NCBI RefSeq assembly: GCF_025574465.1 | Contig: NZ_JAOBPP010000021.1 | Location: 1,054,001-1,118,000 of the forward strand | Source of the DNA: Kordiimonas aestuarii | GTDB lineage: Bacteria > Pseudomonadota > Alphaproteobacteria > Sphingomonadales > Kordiimonadaceae | Reading direction: 5' to 3' | Length of the DNA stretch: 64,000 nt | Part shown: piece by piece, positions 24,573 through 33,253 of the stretch | Layout: each line of letters begins with the position of its first letter | How positions within the stretch are numbered: the first letter of the stretch is position 1 | Translations under genes and position numbers: made by a program | Notes under the pieces: generated by a model | Told to the model about the DNA's origin: nothing | Seen by the model: only the letters and a program-made list of their open reading frames with translations | The model's database searches: none

Positions 24573-24690
24573 AACTGAAGCAGGCCGACTCTATTTTGCC
24601 CCGCGGCGCAGATCCAGATGTGAAATCACTGCGCCTGATGTGGAGGTTGCAGGCAACGTGCAACGTCTTCTCCGTAAACAGGAGAAACCA

Positions 24691-25779
24691 TTGCAAACCT
24701 CAGTACGCCTTTTCTTGCTCGTCCTCACAATCCTCAATAGCGGTACGAGCAGAGCCAAGGACGCCATTTCAGCGCCCCAATTAAGGGAGAACAGCAATTA
24801 CAGCGAGTTCTGGGAAGCCCAGTTTCTGTTCGAGAGCGGCGCGTATTCGGCAAGTGAGTTTTTGATCACGAGTTTTCCTCTTAGCAAACATCATGGCCTG
24901 ATGATCTCCACCCTCAAGCCGCCGCAGGGTACGGACGGCTTTGGCAAACAAATCATTATCAAGAACGGGCGAAAACGGTCGGGATGGCATTATGACGGCA
25001 GTGCCGACGCCCTTAATATCTATCAACATGAGTTGTCGGGCAGGCGGCCGGAATATCTCCTTCGTCTCAATAATACCGCGGCGGAGGTTGACATTGCTTT
25101 TAAAAGCGAATTGAGGTCCATTCCCATTATTCACTCTGACGCAGCGAACGGGCTGCCGGAAGTCACCCTGGTGGCGCCAGCCGCGTACGCCCTTGGACGG
25201 TGGCGTGCTGGGCCGGAGATCGGCGGCAAGGGGCATGCCGACCAGTGGCGGGAACTGGGCCACGGCGTCGGATATGCCTTGCACATCGTGCAGGACAGGG
25301 ACCTGAGCGAAAGTCTGGTGCGCTGGCAGCGGTTCAGTTCTATACCGGCGTTTCGCACCGGTGGTGCTGCGGACCATACCATGCCTTTCCTCCATGTTTT
25401 CACGCGTCCGGACGATACCGTCGCAGCCGTTCTGGTTCTGGTAGGTCCGGACGGCACACATATGCGTTTTGATAACGTCAAGCTTGAACTGGTGCGCACA
25501 GGCACATGGATGCTTGTTGCCACAAGTGATGTTGCCATTGTGCGGGGCGAGATAGAAACCACAACGCCGATCGAAAAGTTTGTTTTGAAAGATCACCTGA
25601 ACGGTATTGAGCGAATGATGGCCGGGACGCTGAGCACGATTGAACGTAGCCGGGACCAGGTGAACTATCGCCTTGAAATCTCGCAGGCAGGCAATACGGA
25701 TGTCGTATCCGGTACAATGATTTATGAAGACATCACTCTCGAAGCGAAGAAAGAACGGCCGCGCCGGATGCGGCGCTAG
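24691..25779 (+). CDS. Secreted protein, possibly AttH/CrtC lipocalin-like
   Basis: A TTG at 24691 has AGGAG six bases upstream and gives a signal peptide (VRLFLLVLTILNSG, cleavage near SRA-KD), so I prefer it to the longer frame from 24640. The mature protein of about 340 residues is beta-rich. Phrases such as FWEAQFLFESGAYSASEFL, SGWHYDGS and a second half beginning VGYALHIVQD recall the two-lobed lipocalin-like AttH/CrtC (hydroxyneurosporene synthase) fold; this is tentative. It would act in the periplasm or outside. Its 3' end lies 6 bases from the convergent MipA-like gene. Confidence 0.65.
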   Translation: MQTSVRLFLLVLTILNSGTSRAKDAISAPQLRENSNYSEFWEAQFLFESGAYSASEFLITSFPLSKHHGLMISTLKPPQGTDGFGKQIIIKNGRKRSGWHYDGSADALNIYQHELSGRRPEYLLRLNNTAAEVDIAFKSELRSIPIIHSDAANGLPEVTLVAPAAYALGRWRAGPEIGGKGHADQWRELGHGVGYALHIVQDRDLSESLVRWQRFSSIPAFRTGGAADHTMPFLHVFTRPDDTVAAVLVLVGPDGTHMRFDNVKLELVRTGTWMLVATSDVAIVRGEIETTTPIEKFVLKDHLNGIERMMAGTLSTIERSRDQVNYRLEISQAGNTDVVSGTMIYEDITLEAKKERPRRMRR

Positions 25780-25785
25780 CGGAGG

Positions 25786-26640
25786 CTAAAAGTCTACGGT
25801 GAAGCCTATGCCGGCTTTTATCTGGCGGGTACTACCGAAATCGCCTGACGCTAGGGGACTGTCGGCGGCGTTACCGAGGAGCCGCGTGTAACTCACAAGG
25901 CCAACCAGGCGATAACCTTCAGCCAATTCATAGCGACCAAAAATGTCTGCCGACACCTCTGATACGCCTCTCTGGGCGGCGTAGGCCGGGAGGCCTCTTT
26001 CGGAAGCTGCAGCTTGTTCCGGGGTTATGCCAAAATGGGTCTGCATCGCGGAGTTGGACATCCACTTACCTCGAAGCGCACCAGCGAGAACAAAATCGCC
26101 AGCCTTAAACAGGGCATGCCCGAGGGTGAGGCGTATGCTGTCTCCCTGTTCTTCTTTGAGGGCATGGCGATATTCGGCGCGAAACAGCATACGGTCGGTC
26201 CGGTATTTCAGGAAAGCTCCCAATTGTAGAGACGGATCAATGTCGCCGAGCCCCTGAAGAACAGCGCTTCGGCTTTCCTTCCGGCCAGCCTTGTATTTCA
26301 CCATGGGACCGAATTGCCATGCCCCGCTGGACAGCGCCGAATAGGACAGGCTGTTGAAATTCAGGTGCCATCTTTCTCCGTACCGGATATCGACCACCGG
26401 AAGAAGCTTGAGCCGGTGCTCCTGCGCGCCGACGTAATCCGGGACGGTTCCCAGCGCGGCACCGAGGCGTATCCGCCAGCCGCGCCGCTTTAAATCGTCT
26501 TCCGTCAGGAGCTCGTTTGCCTCGCTGACCGCACTGAGTGCGGCTGCAGCTGAACCGGTAGACTCTGATGCGCTTGCGGGAACAACAAAACTCATGGTCC
26601 CGGCAGTCAGCATAACCCCCCTCAGAAATATATCTTTCAT
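25786..26640 (-). CDS. MipA/OmpV family outer membrane protein
   Basis: Protein of 284 residues with a signal peptide (GVMLTAGTMSFVVPASAS) followed by alternating beta-barrel strands. It includes RIRLGAALGTVPDYVGAQEHRLKLLPVVDIRYG, split here only by my wording, and a C-terminal aromatic residue (FTVDF) as recognised by the BAM machinery. These are the MipA/OmpV marks. Family members are outer-membrane scaffold or pore proteins. It is downstream of a TonB-dependent receptor and may belong to the same FecI-type regulon. Confidence 0.82.
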   Translation of the reverse strand: MKDIFLRGVMLTAGTMSFVVPASASESTGSAAAALSAVSEANELLTEDDLKRRGWRIRLGAALGTVPDYVGAQEHRLKLLPVVDIRYGERWHLNFNSLSYSALSSGAWQFGPMVKYKAGRKESRSAVLQGLGDIDPSLQLGAFLKYRTDRMLFRAEYRHALKEEQGDSIRLTLGHALFKAGDFVLAGALRGKWMSNSAMQTHFGITPEQAAASERGLPAYAAQRGVSEVSADIFGRYELAEGYRLVGLVSYTRLLGNAADSPLASGDFGSTRQIKAGIGFTVDF

Positions 26641-26736
26641 CGCTCACTCCGTGCTCAGCCCTTTGTTAAAAGAAACGGAGTGATAGCGTCCGCGCCTCCA
26701 GACAGAAAGGTACAAGGCGCCATTTGGGGAGTGGGC

Positions 26737-29259
26737 TTAAAATACATACTCGAGGAAGATCCCGAGCGTGCGGGGGCGCGGAGGTGTGATCTGATCGCTT
26801 TTGCCGAGCGTGAAGCTGTTGCCGTACGAGAAAGTGTTCGCTCTTGTGTCTGTAAGGTTCTGGCCATACAGACCCGCGCGCCATCGCTCGTGCGAGATGA
26901 CAACTCTTGCATTGAGAATGCCGTATTGCCCCATCGCAGGCGAATGATCCTCATCAAAGGTCAAGGCGGACTTACCGATGTAAGAATAGTCGGCGCTGAT
27001 TGTCGCATAGAGAGAGGCATTGAGCGGAAATTCATAGAGCGCTGCCACGCTTGCCGAGTTTTCCGCTATGGCTGGCAGATGGTCCCCTGCTTTAATGCCT
27101 AGATATGCATTGTCCTCCAACAGTTCGGAGTCGTTCCAGAAAAAGGAGCCCCTGATTTCAAGGCCTGCGAGCGGAAAGGCGGCAAACTCGATCTCGTGCC
27201 CCAGGTTCCTGGCATGCCCGACATTGGTGACATAGGGGAAACCTGCAGCACTGATCTGGTCAGACTGGATATCGTACCATTCCACGTAAAAGGCAGATAC
27301 ATTCAGTGATAACCGACGATCAAACCAATAGGTCTTGGCACCAATTTCAAAGTTGATCAGGGTGTCACTCTGAAAGTCTGCGGCCACATCGGTCGGCAAT
27401 GTTTCATCCGGGTCGGCCGCCACAAGGGCCTCCAGCGGCGTGTTGATATTGAGCCCCCCGACGCGATAGCCGGTGGAAACCTGCATGTAGGTCTGCACAT
27501 CGTCGGACCACTGATAGCGGGCGGCAACTTTGGGGATGAGCTTGTCCGTGGTTTTGGAGCCCTCAATCAACTGGGTATCTTCATCGAGTACGAAATTCGA
27601 CATATAATCAAGTTTCAGGATGTTGTGAGAATAACGCACGCCAGCAGTCAGGCTGAACCGGTCACCGAACCAGTAGGTCGCTTCGCCGAAGAGCGCAATA
27701 TCGGAAGTGGTCTCGATACGCCTTTGAGTTAAAGCCACCAAGGCTTCCTCATCATCAAAAGCTAGTGCAAGCACGCTATTCATCTTTTGCTGGCGGTGCA
27801 GGAAGAATCCGCCCAGCAACCATTCAAACGATGTGCCCGCTTTGGATTGCAGGCGCGTTTCATGGCTGAACGCCTGAATATTGTCGCGGGTGAAATAAGC
27901 GATAGCATCCTGCTGGAAGTTATCCAGAAAATCCTCAGCCCCAAAAAAATGGTCCAGATTACTTGGCGGCAGTGTTCCGTCCTGGAGGCCCTCCAGTTCG
28001 TCGAGAAATGGTAATCCCTTGCTGGCGTCTGCCGTTTCATGAATGTCCCGGTCGACATAGGTGTTTGCGCTGGTGAGCACGGCGGCCCCCAATTCACCGC
28101 GGATGGTCAGACCGGCATTGATAAAATTATCTACATACGGCTCCTGAACAAGACCAACCCGCCGGTCGCGGCCAAGGCCTGCTGTATAGTATTGAGAATC
28201 CTCATAGTCGATGGACTGCAAGGTTACCGTGCTGTCAACAGTCCAATCGTCGCTCAACCGCCAGCGTAAAGCCGGGCGGACACCATAGATCTGCAAATCG
28301 TTTATATTCTGGCGGGCAGGCTCGATATTATCGATGTAGCCGCCTCTGACGTCAGTATAGGTAGTCAGCCGGAAGGCAAGCCGGTCCTCCACGATCGGTG
28401 TATTGAAGACCGCGTCCAGCTGCTTGGTTGGCCCGCCTCCATGGGTCAGGGCAAAAGCCGCGCGTGTTTTCAGAAAAGTATCGGTCAGGTCAGGTTTATT
28501 GGTGATGACGCGGTAAATACCGCCAAGCGAGCCGGCGCCGTACAGTGTGCCCTGTGGCCCGCGTATCAATTCAATCCTGTCCACATCGAACAGCCGGATA
28601 TCCGGGTTGGTGTCGTTGAAATTGATGGGAGCCTCATCGATATAGACGCCGACCATAGACTGCGTACGGTCCGCAAACGGTCCATCCGATAGGCCGCGAA
28701 CAAAAATCTTGTTGCGTCCAGGCCCAAGGTTGGTGGTTGTCACGCCTGCCAGGTGAACGGAAAGGGACTGGAAATCATAGGCTCCCAGGTCGTCAATAGT
28801 AGTGGACGAAACCGCCGACACACTGACCGGAAGGCGAAAATTGGCGGAAGGTCGTTTCGCTGCCGTAACAACAAGATCCTCAATGACAGGCTCTGCCCCA
28901 CCTTGCGCTATTTGACTTTCAGGTGCTGGCGCCACCGCATCCATGCTTGTTATAGGCAGTTTAAAGATTTTTCCCGAGCTCTCGTCCAGGATTTTAAATC
29001 CAAACCCGGTGTCCCTTAAGAGCATTCTGAGAGCCGCGCTTTTCGATAGTTGCCCCGAGGTGCCGGACGAAAAAACCCCTTTGAGGTGAACGCCGGAATA
29101 GTCAATCGACATATGCGCTTTTCTGGCAAATTCGATCAGGGCAGGTTCAAGAGGTTGCGGTGCTATTTCATAGGTCTGAAAATCTGCGTGAGCGGTTGCG
29201 GAGCAGCTTAGCGCGACGACTGTCAGCACAGATTGCCATAAAGGCACCCATTCCCCCAC
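26737..29259 (-). CDS. TonB-dependent receptor with FecA-type N-terminal signalling domain
   Basis: Protein of 840 residues from a GTG start. A signal peptide ends near ATAHA. Residues about 27-75 form the secretin/TonB short N-terminal (STN) domain that contacts FecR (ALIEFARKAHMSIDYSG; ALRMLLRDTGFGFKI). Then come a TonB box/plug (EDLVVTAAKR; IFVRGLSDGPF; IELIRGPQGTLYGAGSLGG) and a 22-strand barrel ending in FLEYVF. The STN domain and the upstream FecR and FecI genes make it a ligand-sensing, self-inducing receptor, probably for an iron chelate or a glycan-like substrate. Confidence 0.93.
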   Translation of the reverse strand: MGEWVPLWQSVLTVVALSCSATAHADFQTYEIAPQPLEPALIEFARKAHMSIDYSGVHLKGVFSSGTSGQLSKSAALRMLLRDTGFGFKILDESSGKIFKLPITSMDAVAPAPESQIAQGGAEPVIEDLVVTAAKRPSANFRLPVSVSAVSSTTIDDLGAYDFQSLSVHLAGVTTTNLGPGRNKIFVRGLSDGPFADRTQSMVGVYIDEAPINFNDTNPDIRLFDVDRIELIRGPQGTLYGAGSLGGIYRVITNKPDLTDTFLKTRAAFALTHGGGPTKQLDAVFNTPIVEDRLAFRLTTYTDVRGGYIDNIEPARQNINDLQIYGVRPALRWRLSDDWTVDSTVTLQSIDYEDSQYYTAGLGRDRRVGLVQEPYVDNFINAGLTIRGELGAAVLTSANTYVDRDIHETADASKGLPFLDELEGLQDGTLPPSNLDHFFGAEDFLDNFQQDAIAYFTRDNIQAFSHETRLQSKAGTSFEWLLGGFFLHRQQKMNSVLALAFDDEEALVALTQRRIETTSDIALFGEATYWFGDRFSLTAGVRYSHNILKLDYMSNFVLDEDTQLIEGSKTTDKLIPKVAARYQWSDDVQTYMQVSTGYRVGGLNINTPLEALVAADPDETLPTDVAADFQSDTLINFEIGAKTYWFDRRLSLNVSAFYVEWYDIQSDQISAAGFPYVTNVGHARNLGHEIEFAAFPLAGLEIRGSFFWNDSELLEDNAYLGIKAGDHLPAIAENSASVAALYEFPLNASLYATISADYSYIGKSALTFDEDHSPAMGQYGILNARVVISHERWRAGLYGQNLTDTRANTFSYGNSFTLGKSDQITPPRPRTLGIFLEYVF

Positions 29260-29271
29260 CGGCCCGGCCCC

Positions 29272-30306
29272 CTACCTTGCCGTAACGATAAATTCACTGT
29301 CGGTCACCGTCAGTGTCAGGGAAAGCAGGTTGGTCAGGTGTCGGAGCATGGTTTCAGCATCTGCAATGGCAATGGTGCCGGAATAGGTCCTGTCGGCAAG
29401 CGAGGGGTCAAGGGCAATCGGCTTTTCCGGATGCAGTTGATGTATCTCCTGCATGACCTCACCCAGGCGGCTGTCGGAGAAAACCAGCACGCCGCTGGCC
29501 CACGCGCCAACCTGATCCGGGCTTTTCATGGATATTTGAGGGTCTTCCTTGCCATCCTGATACAGGGCAACCATACCGGGTTCGATCATGATGCCGGCAC
29601 GCGGCGTGCCTTCAGCAGCAGCGCGTTTATCGCTTACCGACACCAGCCCTTCATTGACAGCCACCCGGTCGAAGTCGGCTGCCGCGTAGACCTCAAAGCG
29701 GGTTCCCACAACGCGTACCAGGCGCTGGCCCGTGTCAACGTAGAAGGGTTTTGACTTGTCTGACACCACCTCAAAAAAAGCACGTCCGCCCTTGAGCGAC
29801 ACTTCACGCTTATCAGCCAGCATGCGTGAGGAGATCGTTGCACCCGGCATCAGCGAGACCCGGGAACCATCCGCAAGTTTTATCTGTTTCACGGCGCGCG
29901 CATCGGCTGAATATATATGCTCCGCTTCCGGTGCGTCATAAAAGGATGTGAGCGGCAAGACCGAGATAAAGGCCACTGCCGCGGCGACGGCAAGGGCAGT
30001 AGCAACCTGCGGCCATTCCCACTTTGGAAGCAGCTTGTGAAGGAAGGAAGCAGGTGTCTGCCTGTCTATCCCGCCGGCAAAATCGTCTGCAAACCGTACA
30101 CGTGCTTGCGGCTCGAAGTCTGTGGCGTCACGAACCGTTGACGCAACAATCTCATAAGCATCTGCATGTAGCGGGTTGCCCAGTAACCAGTCCATATGAC
30201 GTTCAATATCAGAATCAGACACGGTATCGCTGGTCATGCGAACATGCCATTCGGCAGCTTCCGCAAGAAGCTTCTCCGATAGTGTGTCTGATTTCTTTTC
30301 GTCCAT
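29272..30306 (-). CDS. fecR: FecR family anti-sigma/signal transducer
   Basis: Protein of 344 residues: an N-terminal cytoplasmic DUF4880-like helix region (about 10-60, AAEWHVRMTSD), a transmembrane helix at about 101-119 and a periplasmic FecR domain (LADGSRVSLMPGATI; VVGTRFEVY). The periplasmic part would sense the loaded receptor and the N-terminal part would bind the FecI-type sigma factor. The receptor begins 12 bases downstream. Confidence 0.92.
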   Translation of the reverse strand: MDEKKSDTLSEKLLAEAAEWHVRMTSDTVSDSDIERHMDWLLGNPLHADAYEIVASTVRDATDFEPQARVRFADDFAGGIDRQTPASFLHKLLPKWEWPQVATALAVAAAVAFISVLPLTSFYDAPEAEHIYSADARAVKQIKLADGSRVSLMPGATISSRMLADKREVSLKGGRAFFEVVSDKSKPFYVDTGQRLVRVVGTRFEVYAAADFDRVAVNEGLVSVSDKRAAAEGTPRAGIMIEPGMVALYQDGKEDPQISMKSPDQVGAWASGVLVFSDSRLGEVMQEIHQLHPEKPIALDPSLADRTYSGTIAIADAETMLRHLTNLLSLTLTVTDSEFIVTAR

Positions 30307-30374
30307 TTAATTTACTCTTTTGTCCTGACCTAGTAACGGAATGGGCCGACTTTCGCCTCCACTCAGGCCGTGTT

Positions 30375-30962
30375 TTATTCGCGTTGCCGCAGCGGCGCCA
30401 GCGCCTTGATAGCGCGGATCATATGTTTCTCAATGGTGCTTTTGGGTATACCTGTGCGTGCCGCCACTTCCGCGTGGCTCAATCCTTCAAACCGGTGGAG
30501 GAGAAATATCTGTCTTGTTTTGGACGGCAAGGCCTCCAAGACCTGAAGCGCAGCCTGAACATCCTGCTTGGCGGCCAATGCACGCGCCGGGTCGAGGCTG
30601 GCGTCCTTGGCTGAACATTCGTCCGCGCCCTCGATATGTATCTTGCCCCAGTTTTCCTCTCGCGTCGCCCGCGCTCTCGCTCCCCGGACCCGGTCAATAA
30701 CCAGATTGGAGGCGATTCTGGCCAGCAGTGCTTCGGGTGCCGCGACCTGAGCCGGATCATATGCCGCGCGAAATTTTATGAACACTTCTTGCACGATTTC
30801 TTCGGCTTCAGCTTGATTGTGTATCTTGGAATCGACAAAGCGCACTAGCGCCGCTCGACGCTTTTGAAACAGCTCGTCAAAGGTAGTGTGTTCCGAGCCC
30901 GAAACATCGGACACCCGCTGCCCTTCTTGCGCCTTCTGTTTGTTTTTTACCCGATCAAGCAT
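30375..30962 (-). CDS. fecI: FecI-type ECF sigma factor
   Basis: Protein of 195 residues from ATG 30962 (an upstream ATG at 31001 lacks a ribosome site). Region 2 reads AEEIVQEVFIKF and LARIASNLVIDRVR; region 4 reads LPSKTRQIFLLHRFEGLSHAEVAARTGI followed by the recognition helix. Order fecI-fecR-receptor and strand match the classical ferric-citrate-type surface signalling system. It is divergent from the inositol-phosphate synthase gene. Confidence 0.9.
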   Translation of the reverse strand: MLDRVKNKQKAQEGQRVSDVSGSEHTTFDELFQKRRAALVRFVDSKIHNQAEAEEIVQEVFIKFRAAYDPAQVAAPEALLARIASNLVIDRVRGARARATREENWGKIHIEGADECSAKDASLDPARALAAKQDVQAALQVLEALPSKTRQIFLLHRFEGLSHAEVAARTGIPKSTIEKHMIRAIKALAPLRQRE

Positions 30963-31099
30963 GACCCAAGAGTATATAAAAGCAGCGTTGTCGCAATCCA
31001 TATCGTGTTTGTTACAAAAAAAATCACCTCGACTGGAGGTGTGCGGCTGGTGGCTCCGTTTGATCTTTCAAGCATGTAATTTTGGCTTGGAGATATTAT

Positions 31100-32263
31100 A
31101 TGAGCTCAGATAACAACACCATCAACGTCGCCATCATAGGCCTTGGAAACTGCGCATGTTCGCTTATTCAAGGTATCCACTTTTATGGTGAGGGTCAGCA
31201 CACCGACGCGTCCGGCCTGATGCACGCAGACCTGGGCGGATACCGCCCCTCCGACATCCGCGTTGTCGCAGCCTTCGACATCGACCGCCGCAAGGTCGGC
31301 AAGGATGTCTCCGAGGCTATTTTCAGCGCACCGAATTGCACCAAGGTGTTTCACAAAGATATTCCCCATATGGGGGTCGACGTGACGATGGGTCGTATCC
31401 TCGACGGGTACTCGGACCATATGGCAGCGCATCCGGAGCACCGCACCTTCCTTCCGCTTGAGGCGCCGGAACCAAGTCAGGCGGACGTGGTCAAGATCCT
31501 TCGGGACGCCAACGTGGATGTCCTGATGAACTATTTGCCCGTGGGCAGCCAGAAGGCGACGGAATTCTATGCCGAATGCGCACTTGAAGCCGGTGTTGCC
31601 TTTATCAACAATATTCCGGTCTTCATTGCCAGCAACCCGGTTTGGGCGGAACGCTTTAAGACGGCAGGTGTTCCGATTATCGGTGATGACATCAAGTCCC
31701 AACTCGGCGCGACGATTGTTCACCGCATCCTGACCGACCTTTTTGCCAAGCGGGGAGTGGCGGTTGACCGCACCTATCAGCTCAACACCGGCGGCAATAC
31801 GGATTTCCTGAACATGAAAAACCTTGAGCGATTGGAATCAAAGAAGATTTCCAAGACCGAGGCTGTGCAATCTGTATCGGCTCATCGGATGGAAGATGAA
31901 AATATTCACGTTGGCCCCAGCGACTATGTCGCTTGGCAGAATGACAACAAAGTATGCTTCATTCGTATGGAAGGCAGGCTTTTTGGCGATGTACCGATGA
32001 ACCTTGAGCTACGACTTTCTGTTGAGGACTCGCCGAATTCTGCTGGTGTTGCCATCGATACAATCCGCTGTGCCAAGGTTGCGCTAGACCGGGGCCATGC
32101 AGGAGTCATCGAAGGGCCGTCGGCATACTTCTGCAAACATCCGCTCACGCAGCATACAGACGACGAAGCGCGCCTGATGACAGAGGCCTTTATTGCGGGC
32201 TCCGCGCTCAAGGCAGTACGTAGTACAGTGGAAACCGAAAAATCGAAGGCCATGGCAGGTTAA
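31100..32263 (+). CDS. ino1: Inositol-1-phosphate synthase
   Basis: Protein of 387 residues from ATG 31100 with TTGGAG 8 bases upstream. NAD-binding IIGLGNCACSL lies at the start. The family phrases DVLMNYLPVGSQKATEFYAECALEAGVAFINNIPVFIASN, split over residues about 135-175, GDDIKSQLGATIVHR and QLNTGGNTDFLNM match the short mycobacterial/archaeal-type Ino1. It converts glucose 6-phosphate to L-myo-inositol 1-phosphate in the cytosol. It opens a three-gene plus-strand operon with a CDP-alcohol transferase and a flippase, which points to an inositol lipid or inositol phosphodiester rather than inositol catabolism. Confidence 0.92.
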   Translation: MSSDNNTINVAIIGLGNCACSLIQGIHFYGEGQHTDASGLMHADLGGYRPSDIRVVAAFDIDRRKVGKDVSEAIFSAPNCTKVFHKDIPHMGVDVTMGRILDGYSDHMAAHPEHRTFLPLEAPEPSQADVVKILRDANVDVLMNYLPVGSQKATEFYAECALEAGVAFINNIPVFIASNPVWAERFKTAGVPIIGDDIKSQLGATIVHRILTDLFAKRGVAVDRTYQLNTGGNTDFLNMKNLERLESKKISKTEAVQSVSAHRMEDENIHVGPSDYVAWQNDNKVCFIRMEGRLFGDVPMNLELRLSVEDSPNSAGVAIDTIRCAKVALDRGHAGVIEGPSAYFCKHPLTQHTDDEARLMTEAFIAGSALKAVRSTVETEKSKAMAG

Positions 32264-32293
32264 ACCTGCACCCAGCACCTCAAATCAGTAGAT

Positions 32294-32323
32294 GCTGCAG
32301 CTTCATTGTTGTGGAGCTGCAGC
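32294..32323 (+). promoter_or_regulatory. Intercistronic hairpin between ino1 and the CDP-alcohol transferase gene
   Basis: GCTGCAGCT (32294-32302) and AGCTGCAGC (32315-32323) are perfect 9-base complements with a 12-base loop. There is no T-run, so it is probably an RNA-stability or partial attenuation element. The downstream ribosome site AGGAAG follows at once. Confidence 0.45.
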
Positions 32324-32341
32324 GAGAACAGGAAGTGTGCA

Positions 32342-33253
32342 ATGAACGAGAGCACTATACACCGTTCGAAGCAATCGCCCCCCAAAGCTCATGAATACGG
32401 CCGACCGGAGACCATTGAGGACGCCTCGAACCGCTATATTGTGCACCCCCTGTCCGATCAGGCTGTGAAAATCGCGTTGCGGCTTGGCTTTTCTCCCAAT
32501 TTCGTGTCAATCCTCGGATTGTTGTGCGGTATTCTCGCCGGTTATTGCTATTATCACTTACCCCAGACATCCATGGTTTACGGCGGCTTTCTGGCGATGG
32601 TTGCATGGCATGTGCTTGACGGCGCCGATGGCCGCCTCGCTCGCGCAACCGGGCGCACCAGTGCCTTCGGTCGCATCATTGACGGCATTTGCGATCATGT
32701 GGTTTTTGCCGCCGTATATATTGCGCTCACCTTACACGTTATCGAAACCGGATACGCCCTGTCGGTCTGGTGGCTTGTGGTTGGCGCAGGTCTCTCCCAT
32801 GCGGTACAAGCCGCGGGTTATGAAGAGCGGCGCCAGAAATACCAGCGACGGCTCAAAGGGGTCGCTCGCTCGAGCGCACAGGCCTCGCTCGTTGTGGTGG
32901 GCGGTAAGAAATCTTTCCTCGCCGGTTTGTATGACAAGGCACAAATGCTTGTTGCGGGCCGAGAAAGCGAATTTGACATTCGGCTGGAGCAACTGCGTAA
33001 GATTGGCAGTGATCGGCCTGCCATTGCACTTGTGGGGAAAACAGCGCCGATGGTTCGTGCGTGGGGCATCCTCAACGCCAACAACCGGACGCTGCTGATT
33101 TTCCTATTCTCACTTGTGGGGCAGCCGGCCTTCTATTTCGCTGTCGAACTCTTTGCCTTTAATGTCATTCTTGCCATCCTGATGTTCACCGAAGCCCAGC
33201 TTGAGAAAAAGCTGAGCGGTGAAGCCCGTGCGCTGATCGACGCCTGTGGGTAA
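32342..33253 (+). CDS. CDP-alcohol phosphatidyltransferase (inositol-phosphodiester synthase candidate)
   Basis: Membrane protein of 303 residues from ATG 32342, with AGGAAG upstream. The full active-site motif D-x2-DG-x2-AR-x8-G-x3-D-x3-D is present as D93, D96-G97, A100-R101, G110, D114 and D118. Several hydrophobic helices follow, plus an about 90-residue hydrophilic insert (EERRQKYQRRLKGVAR onwards) that makes it longer than the usual 200 residues. It joins a CMP-activated alcohol to another alcohol. Given the linked cytidylyltransferase-like gene, CDP-inositol may be the donor; CDP-diacylglycerol with inositol 1-phosphate is the alternative. Confidence 0.85.
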   Translation: MNESTIHRSKQSPPKAHEYGRPETIEDASNRYIVHPLSDQAVKIALRLGFSPNFVSILGLLCGILAGYCYYHLPQTSMVYGGFLAMVAWHVLDGADGRLARATGRTSAFGRIIDGICDHVVFAAVYIALTLHVIETGYALSVWWLVVGAGLSHAVQAAGYEERRQKYQRRLKGVARSSAQASLVVVGGKKSFLAGLYDKAQMLVAGRESEFDIRLEQLRKIGSDRPAIALVGKTAPMVRAWGILNANNRTLLIFLFSLVGQPAFYFAVELFAFNVILAILMFTEAQLEKKLSGEARALIDACG

